Below, in pieces: positions 30,638 to 41,303 of a DNA stretch of 64,000 nucleotides. Position 1 is the stretch's first letter; each line of letters starts with the position of its first letter. The notes beneath the pieces are model-generated. The model had not been told where the DNA came from, made no database searches, and worked only from the letters and a program-made list of their open reading frames with translations. A program made the position numbers and the translations under genes. Source of the stretch: Moellerella wisconsensis ATCC 35017 (GTDB lineage: Bacteria; Pseudomonadota; Gammaproteobacteria; Enterobacterales; Enterobacteriaceae); assembly GCF_001294465.1 (NCBI RefSeq), contig NZ_LGAA01000016.1, forward strand, positions 121,320 to 185,319, written 5' to 3'.

Positions 30638-31726
30638 ATGGCAGGAAACTCTATCGGGCAATTGTTCCGTGTCACGACATTCGGGGAATCACATGGGATT
30701 GCATTGGGCTGTATCGTCGATGGCGTACCGCCCGGGCTGGCATTAACCGAAGCTGATTTACAAGGCGATCTCGATCGCCGTCGTCCCGGCACCTCACGTT
30801 ATACCACTCAGCGCAGAGAGCCCGATCAAGTTAAAATTTTGTCTGGAGTGTTTGAAGGTGTAACCACCGGCACCAGTATTGGTTTGCTGATTGAGAATAC
30901 TGATCAGCGTTCTCAAGATTACAGCGAAATTAAAGATGTTTTTCGCCCTGGGCATGCCGATTACACCTATGAGCAAAAATATGGATTACGAGACTACCGA
31001 GGTGGCGGGCGTTCTTCTGCACGTGAAACGGCGATGCGTGTGGCGGCAGGGGCGATTGCTAAAAAATATCTGCGAGAAAAATACGGAGTAGAAATCCGCG
31101 CCTGTTTAACTCAAATGGGTGAGGTTAACTGCGAGATAAAAGATTGGTCAATTGTCGGCGAAAATCCGTTTTTCTGCCCTGATCCGAGCAAGCTGGAGGA
31201 TTTAGATCAACTGTTGCGTGGATTAAAAAAACAAGGCGACTCAATTGGCGCTAAAATTACCGTGGTGGCAGAGAATGTCCCCGCAGGACTAGGCGAGCCA
31301 GTGTTTGATCGCTTAGATGCAGATATTGCACATGCGATGATGAGCATTAATGCGGTTAAAGGCGTTGAAATTGGCGATGGCTTTGGTGTTATCTCGTTGA
31401 AAGGTAGTGAAAATCGAGACGAAATAACCGCGCATGGTTTTACTAGTAACCATGCGGGAGGCGTATTAGGTGGGATCAGTAGCGGTCAGCCGATTATTGC
31501 CCATATCGCGTTAAAACCAACATCCAGCATTACGGTCCCAGGACGTACGCTTAATCGTGAAGGTAAAGAAGTCGATATGATAACCAAAGGCCGTCATGAT
31601 CCTTGTGTCGGTATTCGTGCCGTCCCGATTGCCGAAGCGATGTTAGCGATTGTGCTGCTAGATCATTTATTACGCCATCGTGGACAGTGTGCGGGTGTCA
31701 CGCCGTCCGCGCCGTCATTCAGTTAG
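30638..31726 (+). CDS. aroC: chorismate synthase AroC
   Basis: Last step of the shikimate pathway: 5-enolpyruvylshikimate-3-phosphate to chorismate, FMN-dependent. The family signatures are present: GESHG near the start, the [11 protein letters not shown] segment (about 45-55), the [12 protein letters not shown] region, [13 protein letters not shown] and [18 protein letters not shown]. Its 362 residues match E. coli AroC (361). The expected downstream gene mepA is absent; 297 bases without a clear gene lead to yfcA. Confidence 0.97.
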   Translation: MAGNSIGQLFRVTTFGESHGIALGCIVDGVPPGLALTEADLQGDLDRRRPGTSRYTTQRREPDQVKILSGVFEGVTTGTSIGLLIENTDQRSQDYSEIKDVFRPGHADYTYEQKYGLRDYRGGGRSSARETAMRVAAGAIAKKYLREKYGVEIRACLTQMGEVNCEIKDWSIVGENPFFCPDPSKLEDLDQLLRGLKKQGDSIGAKITVVAENVPAGLGEPVFDRLDADIAHAMMSINAVKGVEIGDGFGVISLKGSENRDEITAHGFTSNHAGGVLGGISSGQPIIAHIALKPTSSITVPGRTLNREGKEVDMITKGRHDPCVGIRAVPIAEAMLAIVLLDHLLRHRGQCAGVTPSAPSFS

Positions 31727-32023
31727 TTATTGTTCCCCAAGTGCAAGCTGTTTGGGTCACCTAATTTTCGCATTAAGAATTATATGGCTGAAACTTGTGC
31801 TTGGAGATAACCTATTATTTTGATAATTAATTATTGATTTTGTTAGAACATTATTTTGATCTAAGCCAGCCACAAGCTCGAGGCTAACCATTAACGATTG
31901 GCCGAGAAAATAACAGGAGATTGTTGATATTTAATCACTTGAATACTGTCGGTCTGACGAGAGATAAATAGCGTAATACTGTCAATACAGTAAGTTAAGC
32001 AGCGTATTTTTAGGGAAAATATT

Positions 32024-32839
32024 ATGGATTGGCTTATCGGCGCATCAGAAAATTATGCGTTGGCTATTTATGCGTTATTATTTTTTGTTGCGTTATTGGC
32101 TGGATTTATTGATTCCATCGCTGGTGGTGGTGGATTATTAACTATTCCTGTTTTATTGTCGGTAGGTATTACACCTGTTGAGGCATTAGCGACCAATAAA
32201 TTACAGGCAGTAGGAGGATCTTTCTCAGCCAGTCTCTATTTTGTCCGGCGTAAGGCCGTTAATCTGCGCGATATGCTGCTGCCATTTATTATGACGGTGG
32301 TCGGTGCGATGGCGGGCGCTATCATTATTCAAATGATCACAACCGATTTTTTACGTCAATTACTGCCCGTAATGGTGATATTTGTTGGGCTTTACTTTTT
32401 GCTTAGCCCCGCAATTGGCCTTGAAGATCGACAGCAACGTGTATCTACCTCGACGTTTGGCTTAATTTTCGGTACGGGGATTGGATTTTACGACGGCGCC
32501 TTTGGCCCCGGAACCGGTTCATTTTTTGCATTAGCCTGCGTTTCTTTGTTGGGATTTAATTTAGCCAAGGCAACGGCTCATGCCAAAGTACTGAATTTTG
32601 CTTCGAATATGGGCTCATTAGTATTTTTTATTATCGGCGGTCATGTGCTTTGGGTGCTGGGATTTGTTATGCTAGTCGGCCAAATGATTGGCGCACGCCT
32701 AGGTGCACGTTTGGTTCTAACCAAAGGACAGAAACTCATTCGACCGATGATTGTTATTATTTCTTTGTTGATGAGCTTAAAATTATTAATCGATAGCCAT
32801 GGCGATAAAATTTATGCATGGCTTTCATCACTCTTTTAA
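32024..32839 (+). CDS. yfcA: TSUP-family membrane permease YfcA
   Basis: Inner-membrane protein of the TauE/SafE (TSUP) family, whose members move sulfur-containing or organic anions. It has 271 residues and about eight hydrophobic segments, with the family motif AGFIDSIAGGGGLLTIP near the N-terminus and its second-half repeat GFYDGAFGPGTGSFF. The substrate of YfcA is not established. It is 17 bases upstream of epmC and probably forms one operon with epmC and yfcL. Confidence 0.93.
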   Translation: MDWLIGASENYALAIYALLFFVALLAGFIDSIAGGGGLLTIPVLLSVGITPVEALATNKLQAVGGSFSASLYFVRRKAVNLRDMLLPFIMTVVGAMAGAIIIQMITTDFLRQLLPVMVIFVGLYFLLSPAIGLEDRQQRVSTSTFGLIFGTGIGFYDGAFGPGTGSFFALACVSLLGFNLAKATAHAKVLNFASNMGSLVFFIIGGHVLWVLGFVMLVGQMIGARLGARLVLTKGQKLIRPMIVIISLLMSLKLLIDSHGDKIYAWLSSLF

Positions 32840-32856
32840 TTTGATCGTAACGACTC

Positions 32857-33408
32857 ATGACTGAACACCATTATCAGCATCTTATCGATATTTTTAATCA
32901 ATGTTTTAGCGAAAGTTATAATACTCAATTAGTCAAAGGCGATGGTGAACCCATTTATTTACCTGCCGATGATGAGGTGCCATATCACCGAATTGTGTTT
33001 GCTCATGGTTTTTATGCCAGCGGGTTACATGAAATTTCACACTGGTGTATCGCGGGAGAAGAACGGCGGAAATTAGTCGATTTTGGCTATTGGTATTGCC
33101 CTGATGGGCGAGATCAACAAACTCAAGCTGAATTTGAACGCGTAGAAATCAAACCACAAGCTTTTGATTGGTTATTCTGTGTTGCCGCGGGTTTCCCATT
33201 TAATGTCAGTTGCGACAATTTAGAGGGAGATTTTGAACCCGATAGAATTTTATTCCAGCGTAAAGTGCATGCACAAGTGATGCAGTATTTGGAAAATGGT
33301 ATCCCAGAGCGACCATTAAGGTTTATTAAACAACTACAATCGTTTTACAATACTCCCCCTTTAACGGCTGAGAGCTTCCCTTATCCGGAAGATCCTTTTG
33401 CCGCTTGA
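32857..33408 (+). CDS. epmC: elongation factor P hydroxylase EpmC
   Basis: Non-heme iron enzyme that hydroxylates the beta-lysylated lysine of EF-P, completing its maturation for translation through polyproline stretches. The 183 residues contain the family's FAHGFYASGLHEISHWCIAGEERR-type core with conserved His and Glu residues, and a GYWYCPDGR segment. Length agrees with E. coli EpmC (182). It is co-directional with yfcA and yfcL. Confidence 0.95.
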   Translation: MTEHHYQHLIDIFNQCFSESYNTQLVKGDGEPIYLPADDEVPYHRIVFAHGFYASGLHEISHWCIAGEERRKLVDFGYWYCPDGRDQQTQAEFERVEIKPQAFDWLFCVAAGFPFNVSCDNLEGDFEPDRILFQRKVHAQVMQYLENGIPERPLRFIKQLQSFYNTPPLTAESFPYPEDPFAA

Positions 33409-33444
33409 TGATTTATTTGACTAATTACAGTAAGGATTTTTAGC

Positions 33445-33720
33445 ATGCTTGCGGATTTTGAAACACGCATCCTGGCACAAATTGATGATAGGGTTGAACA
33501 CGGCAGTGACGACGAACTCTTTGCAGGAGGCTATCTGCGAGGTCACTTGACCCTTGCTGTGGCGGAGTTAGAAGAAGAAAATGACACCAGCGTTGAGGCA
33601 TTATATCAACGTGTTGAAGAGAGCATCCAAAAAGCCATTAAAGCTGGTGAATTATCTCCACCTGATCAAGTATTGGTGCTCGATACATGGAAACAATTGC
33701 TCGATAATGTACGCGATTAA
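33445..33720 (+). CDS. yfcL: YfcL family protein of unknown function
   Basis: A 91-residue acidic soluble protein, similar in length and position to E. coli YfcL (92 residues). The sequence is mostly predicted helix with segments [16 protein letters not shown] and [14 protein letters not shown]. It lies 36 bases after epmC with GTAAGGAT before its ATG. No function is known. Confidence 0.92.
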   Translation: MLADFETRILAQIDDRVEHGSDDELFAGGYLRGHLTLAVAELEEENDTSVEALYQRVEESIQKAIKAGELSPPDQVLVLDTWKQLLDNVRD

Positions 33721-33742
33721 TCGTTAGTACTAACGTCGTGAG

Positions 33743-33775
33743 TCAGGGAACTCGTCAGCCTTGTGGGCTCCCTGA
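33743..33775 (+). terminator. probable terminator after yfcL
   Basis: TCAGGGA (33743-33749) pairs with TCCCTGA (33769-33775). An inner AGCC/GGCT helix (loop TTGTG) can form within. Followed by ATTTAAAT, a weak U tract. Confidence 0.6.
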
Positions 33776-33850
33776 ATTTAAATCCAAACTTGCTATTTAT
33801 CATGGCTCTCTCTCTTAACTCTCAACTCTCAACCAACTGATAAATTCATT

Positions 33851-34408
33851 ATGTCTTCTATTTTTTCTGTTCGCCCAACTCATCCCGCTGAAGCCCCATT
33901 ATTAACCGAGATAGAGCGCAGCGCCGCACAAATTTTTTTGAAGGATACTGAATACGCTTGGATAGCCACCAGCGAGGTGCAATCGGTTGAAGTACATCAA
34001 CAGTTTATTGCTAACCATGCCAGTTGGGTCGCTGTGGAACCCGATACCGCACAGCCGATAGGATTTATTAATGTGCAGTATTTTGATAATAAGTGTGCTG
34101 ATAATAAATGTTCGGCCAATAATTTACATATTTGTGAATTATCAGTCGCACAAAAATGGCAAGGCAAAGGGGCAGGAGGGGCATTGATGGCGTTTATTAT
34201 CGCGTATGCTAAACAGCACGGCATGGCAACAATTAGCTTGACCACTTTTCGCTATGTGGTTTGGAATGCCCCTTATTATCAGCGCTTAGGCTTTGTGATC
34301 CTCGATGAACATCAATTGCCCCCCACATTAACGGCAATATTACAGCGCGAAGCGGCGGCAGGTTTTACACCACACAGCCGCTGCGCGATGCAGCGATTGT
34401 GTGAATGA
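33851..34408 (+). CDS. GNAT-family N-acetyltransferase
   Basis: A 185-residue GCN5-related acetyltransferase. The acetyl-CoA binding motif appears as QKWQGKGAGGALMAF (about 98-112), preceded by a beta strand ICELSVA, and the C-terminal NAPYYQRLGF segment is typical. An insertion with Asn/Lys/Cys (DNKCADNKCSANN) precedes the core. The substrate cannot be inferred. It is converging with mnmC, 86 bases away. Confidence 0.85.
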   Translation: MSSIFSVRPTHPAEAPLLTEIERSAAQIFLKDTEYAWIATSEVQSVEVHQQFIANHASWVAVEPDTAQPIGFINVQYFDNKCADNKCSANNLHICELSVAQKWQGKGAGGALMAFIIAYAKQHGMATISLTTFRYVVWNAPYYQRLGFVILDEHQLPPTLTAILQREAAAGFTPHSRCAMQRLCE

Positions 34409-34494
34409 AAAACAAAGAATAAATTATTCATGCAGCTAATTGTGATAAATTTTGCGCGAGTGGCCCAGCATCATTATCGCCATTGTTATCCGCT

Positions 34495-36564
34495 TTAATT
34501 TGGTTCTTGCCATAAAAGTTTGGTGGTAACCGTACGGCCGCGCAATAATTTTTTAATCCAAAAACGATTGGGATTTAAATCGGCCAACGTTTCATCATCC
34601 AGCGGCAGTGGCTCGGCAAAAATTTGCGCAGCAATAATTTCTGCACATAATGGCGCACTGCATAAGCCACGCGAGCCCAATGCGCCGTTAACAAACAAAT
34701 TTGGCCATATCGCGGCTTCAGCAATCGGTTGTTGCTGCTTAATTTGTTGTGCCAGTGTGGCATATTGGCTTATTAACTGCTCAAAATGAGGGACATTACC
34801 GACCAGCGGCAGATGGTCACGGATCACACCTCTTATTCCTTGGCGAGATTTTTTCTCTGAAATATCAATATCTTTAGTCCAGTCTACTTCAGGAAGACAA
34901 TCAAGTAAGCGCTGTTTGTTTTGTTGCTGTTCTTCCTCATGATAGTCGGTATCTATTCCTTCACGCTGATAGCTGGCTCCTAAACAATGTTGCTGATAGT
35001 GTGGGTCCACCGGGGTAAGATAGCCGTCATAGCACAGTACGCTATCGAGTTGCTGTAAGCGCGGGGTGCTAGGAATATGGCTAACTTGGCCGCGTGTTGC
35101 GGTTACCGGTAAACGTTCAGTTTGAGCAAATTGAATTAATGCATGCCCATTAGCAATCACCACCACAGAATGGTTACGCTGCTGATGCCCGGCGGGGGTA
35201 TCTATGCCCAGTTGCCAATTCTCATCGTCGAGAGACAGTTTTACCACGCGATGATTAAAGTGGACAACTAAACCTTGCTGTTGCAAATGTGCCAATAAAT
35301 TCTGGCAAAGTTCCGCCGGTGATAGCCAACCGCCTAAGGCATAATGTATCCCATCATGACCGACATCCAAACCGCAAATAGACTGTAATTGCTGGCGAGT
35401 TAGGGGTTGAGCGAAGTCGGTTGGCCATTCTATTTGTTGTATAGCGGTAATTTTTTTTAGCGTTTTTTCATCATAAGCCAATTGAGTAACACCACACCAT
35501 TGATGGCTAAAGCTAACCCCTTGCTGATTTAAGCGTTGATAAAATCGACGAGCGTAGGGAAAGGCTGCAATGAAAAACCGCTCCAGCGGATCATCGGCAC
35601 CATTTAATAACGGATATAGTGCACCTTGCCGGTTACCTGAACCATTAAGCGCCACATTATTATCTTGGCAATACAGGGTGACTTGCGCGCCTCGTCGCAT
35701 TAAGGCTTCTGCGGTAGTTAAGCTAGCGATGCCGCCACCAATAATGGCGATATCGGGTTTATTATTCATCGAGCTGTAGCTTGCGGGTTTGCGGCAATAC
35801 CAAGGTCGCGGGGCTTTTTTTTCTACTGCGGATAAATAGCCGGTCAGCATTTCACGTTTGCGACCATAACCTTTTATTTTTTTCAGCGTAAAGCCCGCAC
35901 TTTGCAAACCACGGCGTACCATACCTGCCGAAGTAAAGGTAGCAAAAGTGCCATTTTCGCGCATTGATCTCGCCATGCTAGTGAACAGTTGTTCGCTCCA
36001 CATGGCGGCATCTTTCGACGGAGCAAAGCCATCTAAAAACCATGCGTCAATATGATTGAATAAAGTAAAATCGAGCGCGGGCAATAGCGTGTTAATGTCG
36101 CCGAACCATAAATCTAAAATCACCGCGCCATTATCCAGTTCAATTCGATGATTGCCGGGTAACGGCAGGGGCCACTGCTGGCACAGCTGCTCAGTGAACG
36201 GCTTCAACTCCGGCCATCGTTGATGTGCTGCCCGTAAATCTTCAACTTGTAAAGGGTATTTTTCAAGACTGATAAAGTGCAGTTGGCGCAGTGCGGCGGT
36301 GGGGTTTTGTTGGCGGAATTGCTTAAATGATTGCCACAGTGTGATAAAGTTCAGGCCAGTGCCAAAGCCAGTTTCTGCAATAACGCAGTCGTGCCTTGGA
36401 TGAGTTTTAAAGCGTTCAGGAAATTGGTTACCGGCTAAAAACACATAGCGGCTCTCTTCGAGGCCATCTTGATTAGAAAAATAGATATCATCAAATTGTT
36501 CGGAAATCGGTGTTCCATCCTCATTCCAGCTTAGTTTGGCGCTATGAACGGTCGTTTTTTTCAC
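34495..36564 (-). CDS. mnmC: bifunctional tRNA modification enzyme MnmC
   Basis: Makes the last two steps of 5-methylaminomethyl-2-thiouridine at the wobble position of certain tRNAs. The N-terminal methyltransferase (about 1-245) has [12 protein letters not shown] and [13 protein letters not shown]; the C-terminal FAD-dependent demodification domain opens with [18 protein letters not shown] (about 273-290) and ends with the [10 protein letters not shown] motif. The 689 residues are slightly longer than E. coli MnmC (668). It is divergent from fabB, as in E. coli. Confidence 0.96.
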   Translation of the reverse strand: MKKTTVHSAKLSWNEDGTPISEQFDDIYFSNQDGLEESRYVFLAGNQFPERFKTHPRHDCVIAETGFGTGLNFITLWQSFKQFRQQNPTAALRQLHFISLEKYPLQVEDLRAAHQRWPELKPFTEQLCQQWPLPLPGNHRIELDNGAVILDLWFGDINTLLPALDFTLFNHIDAWFLDGFAPSKDAAMWSEQLFTSMARSMRENGTFATFTSAGMVRRGLQSAGFTLKKIKGYGRKREMLTGYLSAVEKKAPRPWYCRKPASYSSMNNKPDIAIIGGGIASLTTAEALMRRGAQVTLYCQDNNVALNGSGNRQGALYPLLNGADDPLERFFIAAFPYARRFYQRLNQQGVSFSHQWCGVTQLAYDEKTLKKITAIQQIEWPTDFAQPLTRQQLQSICGLDVGHDGIHYALGGWLSPAELCQNLLAHLQQQGLVVHFNHRVVKLSLDDENWQLGIDTPAGHQQRNHSVVVIANGHALIQFAQTERLPVTATRGQVSHIPSTPRLQQLDSVLCYDGYLTPVDPHYQQHCLGASYQREGIDTDYHEEEQQQNKQRLLDCLPEVDWTKDIDISEKKSRQGIRGVIRDHLPLVGNVPHFEQLISQYATLAQQIKQQQPIAEAAIWPNLFVNGALGSRGLCSAPLCAEIIAAQIFAEPLPLDDETLADLNPNRFWIKKLLRGRTVTTKLLWQEPN

Positions 36565-36675
36565 GCAAGTACCTGTGATGTTAAAAACAATACTGAATTT
36601 TAACTGGCTTAGTCGGGTGGTGCTACCTTAAGGGAAAAAATTTTTAATTTTAGATAAAAAATACATTTATTTACC

Positions 36676-36727
36676 CTGATCGGACTTGTTCAGCTTACAA
36701 GTGTACGCTAAAGTGCTGGTATATAAT
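36676..36727 (+). promoter_or_regulatory. fabB control region: FadR site, FabR palindrome and -10
   Basis: CTGATCGGACTTGTT (36676-36690) is the same as the FadR activator site that I recall upstream of E. coli fabB. The near-palindrome AGCTTACAAGTGTACGCT (36692-36709) matches the FabR operator type (AGCNTACA..TGTNNGCT). A -10 element TATAAT lies at 36722-36727. Activation by FadR and repression by FabR on unsaturated acyl chains is therefore likely conserved. Confidence 0.82.
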
Positions 36728-36761
36728 CCCGTAAACATATTATAAAGACATGAGGTAATGA

Positions 36762-37979
36762 ATGAAGCGTGCAGTAATCACTGGCCTGGGTATTGTTTCC
36801 AGTATTGGTAATAACCAGGAAGAAGTACTGGCTTCTCTGAAGGAAGGTCGTTCCGGGATCACTTTCTCAGAAGAATTTAAACAGGCGGGGATGCGTAGTC
36901 ACGTCTGGGGCAATGTCAAAATGGATACGGATAAAACCAGTATCGATCGTAAAGTTCGCCGTTTTATGAGCGACTGCTCGGTTTATGCGTATTTAGCGAT
37001 GGAACAAGCTATTGCCGATGCTAAATTAACTGAAGAACAAGTGTCTGATTTCCGTACCGGTTTGGTGGTTGGTTCTGGTGGCGGTTCACCACGTAATCAG
37101 GTTGCGGGTTCTGACGGTATGCGCGCCAAAGGATTACGCGGCGTAGGTCCTTATATGGTGACTCGTGCGATGGCTTCTGGCGTATCTGCATGTCTAGCAA
37201 CCCCATTTAAAATTAAAGGTGTTAACTATTCAATCAGTTCCGCTTGTTCAACTTCAGCGCACTGTATTGGCCATGCGGTTGAACTGATCCAATTAGGCAA
37301 GCAAGATGTAGTTTTTGCCGGTGGCGGTGAAGAACTTAGCTGGGAAATGAGCTGTGAATTTGACGCAATGGGTGCATTATCAACCAAATACAATGAAACA
37401 CCAGATAAAGCCTCACGGACTTATGATAAAGATCGTGACGGTTTTGTTATCGCTGGCGGCGGCGGTATGGTAGTCGTTGAAGAGCTAGAACATGCACTGG
37501 CTCGTGGTGCACATATCTATGCTGAAATCGTCGGTTATGGTGCGACTTCTGATGGCGCCGACATGGTTGCTCCTTCCGGCGAAGGCGCGGTGCGCTGTAT
37601 GAATATGGCACTGCAAACTATCGATGGTCCTGTGGATTATATCAATACTCACGGAACATCAACTCCAGTCGGTGATACAAAAGAACTGGAAGCTATTTGC
37701 GAAGTATTTAGCGATCATTCTCCAGCGATTTCAGCCACTAAAGCAATGACGGGTCATTCTCTGGGCGCAGCTGGCGTACACGAAGCTATCTATAGCTTGC
37801 TGATGCTGGAACACGGTTTTATTGCACCAAGTATCAATATTGATAACTTAGATGATAAAGCGGAAAAACTGAATATTATTACTCAGCCAACCGAACGTGA
37901 ACTGAACACGGTAATGTCTAATAGCTTTGGTTTCGGTGGTACTAACGCGACTTTAGTTATGAGTAAATATAAAAAATAA
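36762..37979 (+). CDS. fabB: beta-ketoacyl-ACP synthase I FabB
   Basis: Condensing enzyme essential for unsaturated fatty-acid elongation. The nucleophile is Cys162 ([10 protein letters not shown]), and the two catalytic His residues are in [11 protein letters not shown] and [11 protein letters not shown]. The 405 residues match E. coli FabB (406). The strong ATGAGGTAATGA context contains its ribosome-binding site. It is a single-gene unit with a terminator 80 bases downstream. Confidence 0.97.
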   Translation: MKRAVITGLGIVSSIGNNQEEVLASLKEGRSGITFSEEFKQAGMRSHVWGNVKMDTDKTSIDRKVRRFMSDCSVYAYLAMEQAIADAKLTEEQVSDFRTGLVVGSGGGSPRNQVAGSDGMRAKGLRGVGPYMVTRAMASGVSACLATPFKIKGVNYSISSACSTSAHCIGHAVELIQLGKQDVVFAGGGEELSWEMSCEFDAMGALSTKYNETPDKASRTYDKDRDGFVIAGGGGMVVVEELEHALARGAHIYAEIVGYGATSDGADMVAPSGEGAVRCMNMALQTIDGPVDYINTHGTSTPVGDTKELEAICEVFSDHSPAISATKAMTGHSLGAAGVHEAIYSLLMLEHGFIAPSINIDNLDDKAEKLNIITQPTERELNTVMSNSFGFGGTNATLVMSKYKK

Positions 37980-38057
37980 TTATTGCTCAGCGTATAAAAA
38001 ATGTTATTAGTCACTGAGTGAGAGATAAAATCAAACTAATAGCGTTAACCAGATAAT

Positions 38058-38098
38058 AAAAAGCCTCGTGATTAAAATTATTAATCCGAGGCTTTTTT
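38058..38098. terminator. intrinsic terminator of fabB, possibly bidirectional
   Basis: AAAAAGCCTCG (38058-38068) pairs with CGAGGCTTTTT (38087-38097), with GATTA/TAATC able to pair inside. The T run follows on the + strand, and on the minus strand the A residues preceding it read as T, so it can also end the converging EamA gene transcript. Confidence 0.88.
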
Positions 38099-38145
38099 CA
38101 TGGTCACAGCATAGTAGATTTTTGCATTTTAATAACTATTGATTT

Positions 38146-39072
38146 TTATTTATTGCTTACGCCTGTACGCTCACTTGCTATTTTTTTGCGGCTAAATATT
38201 TGAGTTAGCGGGGTACGTAATTGTTGTGCCAACATTACTCCCAGTAATACCACGCCACCACCGATAAAATGATAGCTTTTTAATTGTTCATCTAAAGCGA
38301 ATACAGCAATAATGGCGGTGAATACTGGTGCTAAATTCATAAAAATTGAGGTAGTGTTTGCTCCTAAGCGAATAACGCCTTGGATCCATAAAAACGGCGC
38401 AATAATCGAGGCCGCAATCCCTGCAAAGGCGACCAAGCCGATATTGTGCCGATTTAACGAAACATCGTCGGCCAATAAGAAATTAGGCAGCAGTAAAATC
38501 ACGCCAAATAAAATTTGAATATACAGCGAATCCCAATTAGCGACAGGAATGGCCCAGCGTTTAGTGAGTACGCCGTATAGCGCATAAGCCGCAGAGGCAA
38601 TCAGCATCATTAATTCACCGGATCCCAGCCCATGCTGTAACAATGATGTAGGATTTCCTTGGCTTACCAGCCAGCTTAAACCGAGTAATGAGAGCACGGT
38701 TCCGAGTGCGATACCCACGGTAGGGATCACTCGTAAGACAAAAATACTGATTACTACGGTCAATAGTGGGATTAATGAATTCATAATTCCCATGAACGTC
38801 GCGCTAACACTATGGGCGGCATAATAGGCTAAGCTTTGATACAGCATCATGCCGAGCGCCCCTAGAATGGCGAATTTCCACCAATATTGGACTATAACTT
38901 GGCGGTTCTTCCATACCGAGCGGATGACAAAAGGTGTCATGACTAACAATGCCATGGCCCAGCGATAAAACGATATAGCGGCAGGATCGATAGCTTCAGA
39001 GGCCGCTTTATTTACAATGGCATTCATCGACCATAATAAAACCGCAATCAGCGGAAATAGAATATTTTTCAT
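38146..39072 (-). CDS. EamA/DMT-family transporter
   Basis: Inner-membrane drug/metabolite exporter family protein of 308 residues with about ten membrane spans in two repeated EamA halves (first about 5-135, second about 145-290). The first half includes PLIAVLLWSMNAIVNKAASE and the second YALYGVLTKRW. The substrate is unknown. It is divergent from an AraC regulator, so it is probably that regulator's target. No such pair lies between fabB and pdxB in E. coli, where flk is found. Confidence 0.88.
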   Translation of the reverse strand: MKNILFPLIAVLLWSMNAIVNKAASEAIDPAAISFYRWAMALLVMTPFVIRSVWKNRQVIVQYWWKFAILGALGMMLYQSLAYYAAHSVSATFMGIMNSLIPLLTVVISIFVLRVIPTVGIALGTVLSLLGLSWLVSQGNPTSLLQHGLGSGELMMLIASAAYALYGVLTKRWAIPVANWDSLYIQILFGVILLLPNFLLADDVSLNRHNIGLVAFAGIAASIIAPFLWIQGVIRLGANTTSIFMNLAPVFTAIIAVFALDEQLKSYHFIGGGVVLLGVMLAQQLRTPLTQIFSRKKIASERTGVSNK

Positions 39073-39101
39073 TTTAACTCAACTCGTTATACGACGCACC
39101 T

Positions 39102-39124
39102 TTTTGTACGAATATCGTACAAAA
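39102..39124. promoter_or_regulatory. perfect palindrome upstream of the EamA gene
   Basis: TTTTGTACGA-ATA-TCGTACAAAA is a 10-bp perfect inverted repeat with a 3-base spacer, 30 bases before the EamA gene start. It is most likely an operator. AraC-family proteins usually bind direct or loose repeats, so a TetR-like or other factor could be involved. Confidence 0.6.
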
Positions 39125-39182
39125 TAGAATTTAACCCAATTAATTCGATCAATACTAGTCAACACTGATCGGCAGTATACAC

Positions 39183-39218
39183 TTGTCTGGTTTATAATAT
39201 ATACCTATAATCAGACAA
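39183..39218. promoter_or_regulatory. inverted repeat upstream of the AraC-family gene
   Basis: TTGTCTG (39183-39189) and CAGACAA (39212-39218) frame a TATAAT-containing segment (39193-39210). The position, 38 bases before the start codon, suggests autoregulation. Confidence 0.5.
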
Positions 39219-39256
39219 CTGATAATGGTTTCCAGCCAATCTTAAAAGGGCGGAAA

Positions 39257-40054
39257 ATGAAGCATACACAGCAAGTGCAACTGACATGTCATCAAATAGA
39301 TGAGCCCCAATTAATTGCTTGCCGTCAGGAAAGTATTGATAAAACGACGGAGTTCTCCTCACATACACACCCGTTTGGGCAGTTATTGTATGTGGTATGC
39401 GGCATTATGGAGATGGTTGTCGAAGGGCAGCATTATATTGCTCCGCCTGAATTTTGTATTTGGATCCCCGCGCAAACCGAGCATTCCAGTTATAATAAAA
39501 GCAGTGTGAATTTTCAAATTATTGATTTCAATCATCAGCTTAGCGGCCAGTTTCCAGCATATACTTGTGTTATTCGTCTAAGCCCAATTTTTCGCGCAAT
39601 CATGACGGATTTGTATTCGCGTAAAGTTATTGAACCTGAGAGCCCAGAAGATAGACGGTTAGCGCAGGTATTGATTGACCAATTGAAATACTTACCCGCA
39701 GAAGATAGTTATTTACCTGGCACTAAAGATAAATTCTTAGCACCAATCCTCAGCGCATTACAGCATGATCCCGCCAATAATGACTCACTAGCTTGTTGGG
39801 CAAAGCGTGGCTATACCTCGGAACGGACGTTATCGCGCCGTTGCCAGCAAGCGCTGGGTATGTCATTTAGTGAATGGCGTCAGCGCTTACGTTATCTGCA
39901 TGCGGTTGCGGGATTAACGCAAGGAAAAACTATCCATCAAGTAGCATTGGATGTTGGATATAGCTCCTCGTCGGCTTTTATCACCATGTTTCAGCAAATT
40001 TCTGGGCTGACTCCCGAGCGTTTTCGCAATAAAGACAAGCTAAACAGTAACTGA
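39257..40054 (+). CDS. AraC-family transcriptional regulator with cupin domain
   Basis: A 265-residue regulator with an N-terminal cupin effector domain (about 30-90, SSHTHPFGQLLYVVCG) and a C-terminal double helix-turn-helix (about 165-260, with SERTLSRRCQQALGMSFSEWRQRLR and VALDVGYSSSSAFITMFQ). The architecture resembles the NimR group, which controls adjacent exporters. Divergence from the EamA gene suggests control of that transporter. The inducer is unknown. Confidence 0.88.
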   Translation: MKHTQQVQLTCHQIDEPQLIACRQESIDKTTEFSSHTHPFGQLLYVVCGIMEMVVEGQHYIAPPEFCIWIPAQTEHSSYNKSSVNFQIIDFNHQLSGQFPAYTCVIRLSPIFRAIMTDLYSRKVIEPESPEDRRLAQVLIDQLKYLPAEDSYLPGTKDKFLAPILSALQHDPANNDSLACWAKRGYTSERTLSRRCQQALGMSFSEWRQRLRYLHAVAGLTQGKTIHQVALDVGYSSSSAFITMFQQISGLTPERFRNKDKLNSN

Positions 40055-40129
40055 TCGTAGGTTTTACTGGCTTAACGTGGCAAAATGACGAGTTAAAATA
40101 TGTATCCCAACAGTCATAGGATAGCTGCC

Positions 40130-41257
40130 GTGAAAATCTTAGTTGATGAAAACATGCCTTACGCCGAAGTTTTATTTAGCCGATTAGGCGAAGTTAAAGC
40201 GATACCGGGGCGCCCGATTCCTGTTGCCGAACTGCGACACGCCGATGCATTAATGGTGCGCTCAATTACTAAAGTTGACCCGGCACTATTAGCAGGCACG
40301 CCCGTCAAGTTTGTCGGTACCGCGACCGCTGGTTTTGACCATGTAGATATCGACGGATTAACACAAGCGGGCATTGGATTCTCCTCAGCACCGGGCTGCA
40401 ATGCGATTGCGGTAGTTGAATATGTTTTTTCAGCCTTAATGATGTTGGCGCAGCGTGATAATTTTGATTTGCGCGATAAAACCGTCGGTATTATCGGTGT
40501 GGGAAATGTGGGGGGACGCCTAGCGGCACGACTCAAGGCCTGGGGGGTTAAGACATTATTATGCGATCCGCCTCGTCATGATAAAGGCGATAAAGAAGAT
40601 TTTTTGCCGTTCGAACAGCTTTTAGCTGAGGCCGATGTCTTAACTTTTCATACACCATTGAACAAATCTGGCGAGTACCGGTCCTATCATCTACTTAATG
40701 AGCCGGCGCTGGAAAAGTTACCCGATGAGACAATTATCATTAATGCTAGCCGAGGGGAAGTAGTTGATAACCAAGCGTTATTAAAACAACTCAAGGCGGG
40801 GCGAAAATTCAGTGTTATTCTGGACGTGTGGGAACCTGAACCTAATTTATCGATTGAATTAATGGCGTTAGTGGATATCGCGACGCCTCACATCGCGGGT
40901 TATTCGTTAGAAGGTAAAGCGCGAGGTACGACACAGGTTTTTGAGGCTTATAGTCAATTTCTAGGGTTATCCCATCAAGTTGAATTATCTGATTTATTGC
41001 CTGTCCCCGAATTTGACACAGTGACATTACGTGGTGAGCTTACCCAAGACAGATTAAAACGACTGATCCATTTAGTTTATGATGTGCGCCGCGATGATGC
41101 GCCTTTGCGAAAAGTAGCGGCGATGGCTGGGGAATTTGATAAATTACGTAAAAATTATCCCGAACGCCGTGAATGGTCGTCTCTATGCGTGGCGTGCGAT
41201 AACCGTGAAACATTGGCGCAACTTACTGCGTTAGGGTTCACAACCCAGTTAATTTGA
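40130..41257 (+). CDS. pdxB: erythronate-4-phosphate dehydrogenase PdxB
   Basis: Second step of DXP-dependent pyridoxal-phosphate synthesis. GTG at 40130 with AGGAT upstream starts (V/M)[11 protein letters not shown], the exact family N-terminus, and gives 375 residues; an ATG ten codons earlier is not supported. The NAD-binding motif [13 protein letters not shown] and catalytic-region segments [11 protein letters not shown] and [16 protein letters not shown] are conserved. The next gene, usg, is 46 bases downstream. Confidence 0.95.
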   Translation: MKILVDENMPYAEVLFSRLGEVKAIPGRPIPVAELRHADALMVRSITKVDPALLAGTPVKFVGTATAGFDHVDIDGLTQAGIGFSSAPGCNAIAVVEYVFSALMMLAQRDNFDLRDKTVGIIGVGNVGGRLAARLKAWGVKTLLCDPPRHDKGDKEDFLPFEQLLAEADVLTFHTPLNKSGEYRSYHLLNEPALEKLPDETIIINASRGEVVDNQALLKQLKAGRKFSVILDVWEPEPNLSIELMALVDIATPHIAGYSLEGKARGTTQVFEAYSQFLGLSHQVELSDLLPVPEFDTVTLRGELTQDRLKRLIHLVYDVRRDDAPLRKVAAMAGEFDKLRKNYPERREWSSLCVACDNRETLAQLTALGFTTQLI

Positions 41258-41303
41258 GGGTGCATTTGCACCATCTTAGTTTTCAATATTGGAGAAAACA
41301 GCA

